The translations under genes were made by a program, and so were the position numbers. The notes under the pieces were generated by a model. That model was given only the letters and a program-made list of their open reading frames with translations. It did not search any database and was not told the origin of the DNA. A stretch of DNA of 10,280 nucleotides, taken from positions 1 to 10,280 of the forward strand of contig CBDUST010000153.1 of NCBI GenBank assembly GCA_965369945.1, in the 5' to 3' direction. This document shows, in pieces, positions 5,714-10,280 of the stretch (within the stretch, counting starts at the first letter, position 1; each line of letters opens with the position of its first letter). This DNA is from JADFNO01 sp965369945. GTDB taxonomy: Bacteria; Planctomycetota; Phycisphaerae; Phycisphaerales; SM1A02.

Positions 5714-8022
5714 CAGCTTTGCTCCGTTAGTACCGGCAACAAGTCACACCGGTCGTGCGGGTGCAACGGCGGACCCACAACGTCCGAGTAATCCAGCTTC
5801 AATCTACCACCTTCCACGCCCACCAGTAGAGTCCCCTGCTGGTAGAACGGCTGGTCGAGCGGGATTGGCTCATTGCCAAACTGGGCCTTGAGGGCACGGC
5901 AGAACTCACACGCTCCAGGGGCCAGCAGCCACGTCTTACCCTGCACCACGCCCGATAGCCTCCATGCCTCACGTTCACCCTCGATAAAGGCCCGTGTGGA
6001 TTCGGTACGCGCGATCCGCTCGGCACGGAACCCGGACACCTGCTCGTCCATGTCCATGATCACATCGGAGATTTCACGTACCGAGCGGTTTTGGTCCAGC
6101 CCGTCCACCATGATCCGACGCAGGGCGAGTTCGGTCGTCCCGTTGACCGCTTGGGCCAGCCTCACTGTGAAGTCATTGATGAACTGTTGAACCTCGATCG
6201 ACTCAACATCGAAATCAAGGCCTGGCGGCAGCCTATCCATGCCCGCCACCCCACCTCGTCTGATCGCCACTTCAACCGAAGGCTGGATCGTTTCTGTGAG
6301 TTGCTGTAACCAGCGCGGGTCACGGATCAGAGTTGATGCAGATTCGATACCTCGTATACGTAGATCGTCGGCAATGGCGTTGAGTTGTTCGCTGAGAAAC
6401 TGTCTAGCCTGCTCAGCGAAGCCGGGTACACCATCCGGCCCGATACCTGGTTGTCTGCCACCCTCATCCTTGCAGCACAGGGGCGAATCGGTTTGCCCCG
6501 CGTAATACTCCAGCCAGAGCTTGGCGTGGCTCGTGATATGCCCGTTGGATGTTCCACGTAGAACATATTGCGCCTTCGCCATACTCTTGCCACCTTCATT
6601 GATTAGGCCGTCCTTATCCCCGTCCCGCCCTCCGCCTCCGCCACCACCGAATAGACCAAAGCTCTCTTCGCCCAGCTTTGATACAAGCTGCAACCCAGCC
6701 GCAACCAACGGCTCATTTGCCTTCGGATCGCTCAATGGCTCCAACCCGTCCTCTTCTCGGGCCTCATTGATTGTGCCGCCGGACTCCAGCTTGCTCCTAC
6801 GCTCCTGAATCCTGATTTGCCGGTCTTCGTGAATCGGGTTCTCATGGATCAAGACCAGATTGTCCGACCACTTCGGCAGTAGCCGCTGGTTGTATACATC
6901 CTCATTGCGCCGGATCATCGGCCAGATCGTGTACCGCATGTGGGTCGGCGAGGCTTCACGAGCATTAGCCCGGTTCACATCGTCCGCAGTAATCATCGCC
7001 TTTGACACACCGAAGGCGGATATCAGTTCGTCACGCGCGTCCTTCTTGCTGTCGGTAAACTGGAGCTCCCGGTTAGTCTCGCTCAGGCGATCAATGCTGT
7101 CGTTGGGGTCGGTTGCGTGGAAGAACATCAGGTTCGCCACGCGCCGCCTCAGATCACCAAACTTCCTACGCCACTCACTAAGCATCTCATTCTTCTGGTC
7201 CCGTTTCATCTGTGCCTTGTGACGAATCACGAAGTCAGGCGTACCGCCACGGGTATATAGCCACTGCTGAAATGCCTCGATCGCAAAGTCCGCGTCGATC
7301 GCTCTGAGCCATGCTTCTACCGGCCCTACCCCACCCCACGGGTCAGCCGGGTCGTACAGCTTGTGCCACAGTACTTCATCGGGTGAGAACTTCTGCTTGT
7401 CCGGGCCGGACCCGTAGACGTACCCGCCTACGAACTTCACTGGATCTCGGATGATCTTGATCTTATGAGGCAGCAACCGCACAAGACTGACTGGTGGCTG
7501 ACCGTTGGGGCCAACCAGCAACGTCATGTACCGCCCGAAGATTTGCAGGTCCGCGTACTGTGAATACCGGAACGAATAGCCCTCTTCCCAGTCGTTCACG
7601 TCATTCAGCATGTCAAGGATCGGATGGTCTGTGATCTCCACCATATCGTCGGTCATGCCTTGAATATGCTTGGTTGCGACCGAGCCAGGCGTCAACTCCA
7701 ACTGCCCACGGAAGAACGCCTTTGTGCGGGCATCGACCGCCTTGGGCCGTAAGCACAGACTCTTCATTACCAGTTCCGACTTGCCGATGCTAAAGAGCCG
7801 TGGTTCAACCGAGGCAGCCGTACCCGCATTGATGTCGATGCAGCGATGTACCCACCGCCCGTTACGTTTGACCAGCTCGCTTAGGAACACACGAGGCTGC
7901 TCAAAGGCCAGCATGAACGGGCGGGGCCGGGTGCCGATCAGCGCTTGGTGGGCAGGGGTAGCGGACGTTGCCTTTCCCTCAACGTCCTGGAGGAACCATC
8001 TTGTGAGTGCGCGGCGGATCAT
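5713..8022 (-). CDS. Portal protein fused to Mu gpF-like head morphogenesis domain
   Basis: This 769-residue protein joins two head proteins that are usually separate. Residues about 40-450 match the HK97-type portal family, including DEVLWHKLYDPADPWGG (215-231) and the C-terminal INEAREEDGLEPL (418-430). Portals form the dodecameric DNA entry ring at one capsid vertex. A linker follows with seven Gly (459-465) and DGDKDG (467-472), a DxDxDG pattern typical of calcium-binding loops. Residues about 600-769 are a Mu gpF-like (MuF) domain with IARTES (670-675), the pair C705-x2-C708, and PPLHPHDRC (751-759); these Cys/His residues are characteristic of the family and may bind metal. MuF proteins assist prohead assembly and are minor head components. 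The ATG overlaps the upstream stop (ATGA) with no own ribosome binding site. Met481 has AGGTGG 7 bases upstream and could start a separate 289-residue MuF product. The stop overlaps the next ATG as TGATG. Confidence 0.93.
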   Translation of the reverse strand: MIRRALTRWFLQDVEGKATSATPAHQALIGTRPRPFMLAFEQPRVFLSELVKRNGRWVHRCIDINAGTAASVEPRLFSIGKSELVMKSLCLRPKAVDARTKAFFRGQLELTPGSVATKHIQGMTDDMVEITDHPILDMLNDVNDWEEGYSFRYSQYADLQIFGRYMTLLVGPNGQPPVSLVRLLPHKIKIIRDPVKFVGGYVYGSGPDKQKFSPDEVLWHKLYDPADPWGGVGPVEAWLRAIDADFAIEAFQQWLYTRGGTPDFVIRHKAQMKRDQKNEMLSEWRRKFGDLRRRVANLMFFHATDPNDSIDRLSETNRELQFTDSKKDARDELISAFGVSKAMITADDVNRANAREASPTHMRYTIWPMIRRNEDVYNQRLLPKWSDNLVLIHENPIHEDRQIRIQERRSKLESGGTINEAREEDGLEPLSDPKANEPLVAAGLQLVSKLGEESFGLFGGGGGGGRDGDKDGLINEGGKSMAKAQYVLRGTSNGHITSHAKLWLEYYAGQTDSPLCCKDEGGRQPGIGPDGVPGFAEQARQFLSEQLNAIADDLRIRGIESASTLIRDPRWLQQLTETIQPSVEVAIRRGGVAGMDRLPPGLDFDVESIEVQQFINDFTVRLAQAVNGTTELALRRIMVDGLDQNRSVREISDVIMDMDEQVSGFRAERIARTESTRAFIEGEREAWRLSGVVQGKTWLLAPGACEFCRALKAQFGNEPIPLDQPFYQQGTLLVGVEGGRLKLDYSDVVGPPLHPHDRCDLLPVLTEQS
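6580..6595 (-). promoter_or_regulatory. Possible internal ribosome binding site and start inside the portal-MuF gene
   Basis: AGGTGG (6595-6590) lies 7 bases before an in-frame ATG (6582-6580, Met481), exactly at the junction after the Gly-rich and DxDxDG linker. Use of this start would yield a free MuF-domain protein of 289 residues beside the full fusion. The motif differs from AGGAGG by one base. It also encodes the linker's Glu-Gly-Gly, so the purine run could be coincidence. Confidence 0.35.
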
Positions 8023-8231
8023 GGATTTGCTACTATGCCCATGCTATGGAAGCATCCGAGGTGATCGAGATAACAGGACTCCCGATCGAGTACTGGTCGT
8101 TCCAGATTGAGTGCGACCATTGGATACAGATCGTCGGCCCGAATAACTGGGTATGCTGGCCGGTAGGCCCAGCGATCGTAAAGTCTCCTCCGGTAGAGCT
8201 GTTTGAGAAGATGCGCGGTGATGGCCTTCAT
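8019..8231 (-). CDS. Small unknown protein bridging terL and portal (70 aa)
   Basis: I do not recognise this 70-residue basic, Tyr/Arg/Leu-rich product. The case for it is architectural. Its ATG overlaps the terL stop as TAATG, and its TGA overlaps the portal ATG as ATGA. Purine-rich sequence (GAGGGGTGGAG) precedes the start. The portal gene has no visible ribosome binding site of its own, so translation through this frame would explain how portal is initiated. Without it there would be a roughly 210-base gap in an otherwise gap-free part of the operon. Against it, the opposite strand has a codon-aligned open frame (8046-8234, or from GTG 8007) whose translation looks at least as protein-like: acidic, with five Trp in 62 residues. 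Base-position statistics by eye do not separate the two, and the plus frame lacks a well-spaced ribosome binding site. I prefer this strand, with moderate confidence. Confidence 0.55.
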   Translation of the reverse strand: MKAITAHLLKQLYRRRLYDRWAYRPAYPVIRADDLYPMVALNLERPVLDRESCYLDHLGCFHSMGIVANP

Positions 8232-9511
8232 TAGCTCCACCCCTCGTCGCTCGTCAGCACCTCTTGCAACGACATCGGCTCAGCCCGGTCCTCTGGACCC
8301 GAGAACGTCGGCGCAGCCGGGGCCAGGGTCTTACATCGCACCGCCAACGCCAGAGCGTCTACGCAATCATCGTGCATACCGACGGGGGCGGTATAGCGGA
8401 CACCGTTCGCATGATACTCATACTGAAACGATTCTAGTTCATGGATCAGCACGTCGAGTGAGGCTGGGTACGAGATGAGTCCACGCTGAATCACAACCGC
8501 CAGTCCTTCCATCAACTGCTGCTTGCTGCGGCTAGTAAACAGATATCCCTCGGCCAATGAGCAGAGACGGCACAGCTCCTCTACGATCGGATCACCCACG
8601 CCAGTTGAGTCGATAAGTGCCGGTGTCTGACCGATCATGGCCGCGATACGCACCTGGGTATTACGCCAATCACTCTGCCATCGCTGGAACGCACACACAT
8701 CGCCCGCAGCGTTCAACCCTACACCTACCGTGTGGTCTACGGACTTGGCCAGGTCGAACCCCCAATACGCTACCGGCCCCTCGGCCATCTCATCGACGAT
8801 GCAGGCACGTATAGCGTCGACGCCAAACGGGTTGGCAACGTCGGCCAGGAACTCAGCCAGATACTCTTGGCTGAACGCATCAGCAGGCATGTTCGGGTCA
8901 AGACGCGCCGCCTCGATCTCGCTATCAAGTATGTACGGGTTAGCACTGGTCGGCATCTGGAATGACGCCCAATTTGGGTCATCCCCACTCTGGCCCGTCG
9001 TCCAGAGTCGCCATAGATAGTTATGACCCCACGGTGTTGAAGGGAACCACGCATCCCCTCGTAGGTCAGCGAGTGTAGGACGTATGGATTTGGTCCAGTC
9101 CTGCTCTAGGTACGGTGCGTGCGCCGCCTCGTCAACAATTACTCGCTTGTACTTACGGCCTCGGCCAACCATCGTCTTGGTAGGAGTTGATGATCGCAAC
9201 GTCCAGAAATCCATCTTGCCGCCAGTCCCTAGTTTGATCTGTCTATCGGTCTTGTTGGCACGAACCGCTGAACCCAGCGGCGCAAGCGTCTCCACTGTAA
9301 AGTCCCAGGCCTCTTCCAGCAGCTTGTATGAGGGAGCGAACCAGCCTACTGGGTCACCATCTAATAACGTAGGGATGGCTAGGTGCTCAACACCCATATC
9401 CGTCTTGCCCCAGCGCCGTCCACACGCCACAACGTTGAACCGCTTTGCGTTGTCCAAGACGTACTGCTGACCGGGGTGCGGAGGTTTTAGCTTGAGCCTA
9501 CATTCACTCAA
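8231..9511 (-). CDS. terL: Phage terminase large subunit (packaging ATPase and nuclease)
   Basis: The large terminase powers DNA translocation into the prohead and cuts the concatemer. With the start proposed here it has 426 residues. ATPase domain: Walker A CGRRWGKT at 30-37, Walker B VIVDEA at 124-129 with catalytic Glu128, and a coupling-type STP motif at 158-160. Nuclease domain (RNase H/RuvC-like fold, Terminase_6C type): acidic residues Asp253 in GFDLAKS, Asp301 in DSTGVGD, and Asp381, Asp382 and Asp385 in HDDCVDALA. All key residues are present. The open frame extends upstream to 9697, but that part is the shadow of the DUF5681 gene and reads as low-complexity Arg/Ser/Thr. I start at TTG 9511, with GGAG 7 bases upstream and a direct overlap with the preceding stop. 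At 426 residues it is on the short side but complete. The TAA stop overlaps the next ATG as TAATG. Confidence 0.95.
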   Translation of the reverse strand: MSECRLKLKPPHPGQQYVLDNAKRFNVVACGRRWGKTDMGVEHLAIPTLLDGDPVGWFAPSYKLLEEAWDFTVETLAPLGSAVRANKTDRQIKLGTGGKMDFWTLRSSTPTKTMVGRGRKYKRVIVDEAAHAPYLEQDWTKSIRPTLADLRGDAWFPSTPWGHNYLWRLWTTGQSGDDPNWASFQMPTSANPYILDSEIEAARLDPNMPADAFSQEYLAEFLADVANPFGVDAIRACIVDEMAEGPVAYWGFDLAKSVDHTVGVGLNAAGDVCAFQRWQSDWRNTQVRIAAMIGQTPALIDSTGVGDPIVEELCRLCSLAEGYLFTSRSKQQLMEGLAVVIQRGLISYPASLDVLIHELESFQYEYHANGVRYTAPVGMHDDCVDALALAVRCKTLAPAAPTFSGPEDRAEPMSLQEVLTSDEGWS

Positions 9512-9845
9512 CAGGCAACTCCGGCTTCTCATACGTGACGAGTATGTGCGTGACCTCGGCCTGCATCTGCTCAGCCACCTTGCCGTCCAGCCGTTCCATG
9601 AGCAGGTTGAAGAATTGGAAGTTGCCGGACAGGGCCATCGCAACTGCCTTCTTGGCAAGGGCTTGCGATAAGTCTTTGCCGTCCAATCCGTTCTCAATCA
9701 GCTTCTCTATAGCTGAGGTGAGCACACGCCCCTTGGGCCTACCTAGTGGGTTGCCGGACTGGCCTGGCTTCCACGGCGGCATGAGCCCTCGCTGCTGCCC
9801 GTTGACTACGGTGATATCGCGGTGTTCCTGACCGTCGTCAGACAT
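9504..9845 (-). CDS. DUF5681-domain protein, candidate terminase small subunit
   Basis: This 113-residue protein carries the PWKPGQSGNPLGRPKG signature at about residues 24-39, the hallmark of the DUF5681 domain commonly found just upstream of phage large terminases. The rest is helical and charged (residues 41-105). In phages with this arrangement the protein is usually regarded as the small terminase or DNA-recognition component that brings the genome end to the large subunit; here that role is inferred from family and position, as no helix-turn-helix is obvious. The ATG lies inside the last codons of the upstream gene, with GAAGG and GAGG purine runs 3-9 bases before it. The stop overlaps the proposed TTG start of the large terminase, fitting coupled, stoichiometric synthesis. 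The domain call is confident, the terminase role less so. Confidence 0.8.
   Translation of the reverse strand: MSDDGQEHRDITVVNGQQRGLMPPWKPGQSGNPLGRPKGRVLTSAIEKLIENGLDGKDLSQALAKKAVAMALSGNFQFFNLLMERLDGKVAEQMQAEVTHILVTYEKPELPVE
9519..9522 (-). promoter_or_regulatory. Ribosome binding site deciding the terL TTG start
   Basis: A GGAG on the minus strand lies 7 bases before TTG at 9511-9509. No ATG or GTG in the terminase frame lies between it and the Walker A region; the nearby ATG at about 9503 is followed at once by TAG in another frame. This makes TTG the best supported start and implies modest initiation strength plus coupling to the upstream stop. Confidence 0.6.
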
Positions 9846-10065
9846 GGGCCTCTGCCTTCACCAAATCAGACGCTAACGCCACGTCGGCCAACTTCTCACT
9901 TAGCCGTGTCTCTCTGGCGATGTAGTCCTCGAATGTCTTGGCGAGGGCGACGAGCTCGTCGCCGCGTGGCTTGGACGCTGGGGTAATTGCACGGGTACGG
10001 ATCGCCGCGTCAAGGGCCTCGACCCGTATCCGCTGTCCCATTGTGAGTACATCTTCAACGCTCAT
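9838..10065 (-). CDS. Small phage protein of unknown function (75 aa)
   Basis: I do not recognise this 75-residue protein. It is soluble, with no signal peptide, membrane segment or cysteines. It is rich in Ala, Leu, Glu, Arg and Lys and looks mostly helical, with the central part around residues 35-65 (DELVALAKTFEDYIARETRL) suited to a short amphipathic helix or coiled coil. The ATG overlaps the methyltransferase stop as ATGA, with a GAGG about 10 bases upstream. The C-terminal end overlaps the next gene by 8 bases. Position directly before the terminase genes suggests a packaging or DNA-binding accessory, possibly even the true small terminase, but no sequence motif shows that. The tight overlaps at both ends are the main evidence that it is real. 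Confidence 0.75.
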   Translation of the reverse strand: MSVEDVLTMGQRIRVEALDAAIRTRAITPASKPRGDELVALAKTFEDYIARETRLSEKLADVALASDLVKAEAHV

Positions 10066-10280
10066 GTGGTTACCGCCTCTGGTTTTACCAGTTCCGAGAA
10101 TAACGCCCCGTCAGACTTGCGCCGAGGCGAGACGTTCGTCAGGTTCATGTACCGCCGAAGGATCACGTCCACGTAACGCGGCTCGATCTCGATTCCGTAG
10201 CAGGTGCGGCCAAGCTGCTCGGCGGCGATGAGGGTGGTGCCAGAGCCGAGGAAGGGGTCGAGGATGATGTCGCTGGGCGC
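10062..10280 (-). CDS. DNA methyltransferase, C-terminal fragment (N4/N6-MTase family, beta class)
   Basis: This is the last 72 residues of a DNA methyltransferase that continues past the right edge. The visible part opens with APSDIILDPFLGSGTT, the S-adenosylmethionine-binding motif I (DPFxGSGTT) of the N6_N4_Mtase family. It is followed by GRTCYGIEIEPRYVDVILRR, the usual end of the fold with the acidic ribose-contact residue. Because motif I sits at the C-terminal end, the catalytic DPPY-type motif should lie upstream, outside the window; that order is typical of beta-class enzymes. Such enzymes methylate exocyclic amino groups of adenine or cytosine; specificity cannot be read here. Phages often carry them next to the terminase, sometimes fused to a ParB-like domain, and may use them to evade restriction. 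The TGA stop overlaps the next gene's ATG (ATGA), so the two are probably cotranslated. Family assignment is firm; role in this phage is inferred. Confidence 0.9.
   Translation of the reverse strand, partial: APSDIILDPFLGSGTTLIAAEQLGRTCYGIEIEPRYVDVILRRYMNLTNVSPRRKSDGALFSELVKPEAVTT

Noticed and set aside
6626..6650. GGN microsatellite as a slippage or phase-variation site
   Set aside because: The run encodes the Gly linker with mixed codons in a trinucleotide pattern, so length changes would stay in frame and would not switch expression.
9512..9697. N-terminal extension of the terminase frame
   Set aside because: It lies over the DUF5681 gene in another frame and translates to Arg/Ser/Thr-rich sequence without domain features; the TTG at 9511 with GGAG fits better.
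1..10280. CRISPR array, tRNA, insertion sequence, integrase or attachment site
   Set aside because: No spaced repeats, cloverleaf-like segments, transposase motifs or long terminal repeats were seen; coding density is almost complete.

Overview
The window is a packaging and head-morphogenesis block of a tailed double-stranded DNA phage or prophage (Caudoviricetes, HK97-fold capsid). Every gene I can support is read on the minus strand, so transcription runs from base 10280 towards base 1. GC content is roughly mid-50s percent by eye. Most starts are ATG with GGAG-type ribosome binding sites. Nothing in the window fixes the host, and no integrase, tRNA, attachment site or bacterial gene is present.

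Layout in transcription order. The right edge (10280-9504) holds the C-terminal end of a beta-class DNA methyltransferase, a 75-residue unknown and a DUF5681-type small terminase candidate. Bases 9511-8231 encode the large terminase, with both ATPase and nuclease motifs and probably a TTG start. Bases 8231-8019 hold a small frame that bridges the terminase stop and the portal start, and an equally open frame lies antisense to it. Bases 8022-5713 encode a 769-residue portal protein fused through a poly-glycine/DxDxDG linker to a Mu gpF-like head-morphogenesis domain. Bases 5713-4686 hold five very short genes; the first four products carry CxxC motifs and the fifth is acidic. Bases 4711-4004 encode the prohead protease.

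A 135-base gap (4003-3869) then separates the protease from the major capsid protein. It is flanked by a stem-loop at the protease 3' end and has a hairpin-capable sequence over the capsid ribosome binding site. The major capsid protein (3868-2318) is followed by a 160-residue beta-rich unknown, a 149-residue unknown, a 324-residue beta-helix protein and a 91-residue structural protein with an FLETDT...WDG signature. The left edge is 17 bases with no gene.

How the genes work together: the terminase pair cuts and pumps DNA through the portal dodecamer. The gpF-like domain and the protease support procapsid assembly and maturation around the capsid protein. The downstream proteins are probably decoration, accessory head or receptor-contact proteins. 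From the methyltransferase to the protease, neighbouring genes overlap at stop/start (ATGA, TGATG, TAATG) or by up to 26 bases, which suggests one translationally coupled operon. The least ordinary parts are the run of cysteine-rich mini-proteins between portal and protease, the portal-gpF fusion with a possible internal start, and the two-strand coding ambiguity at 8019-8234.
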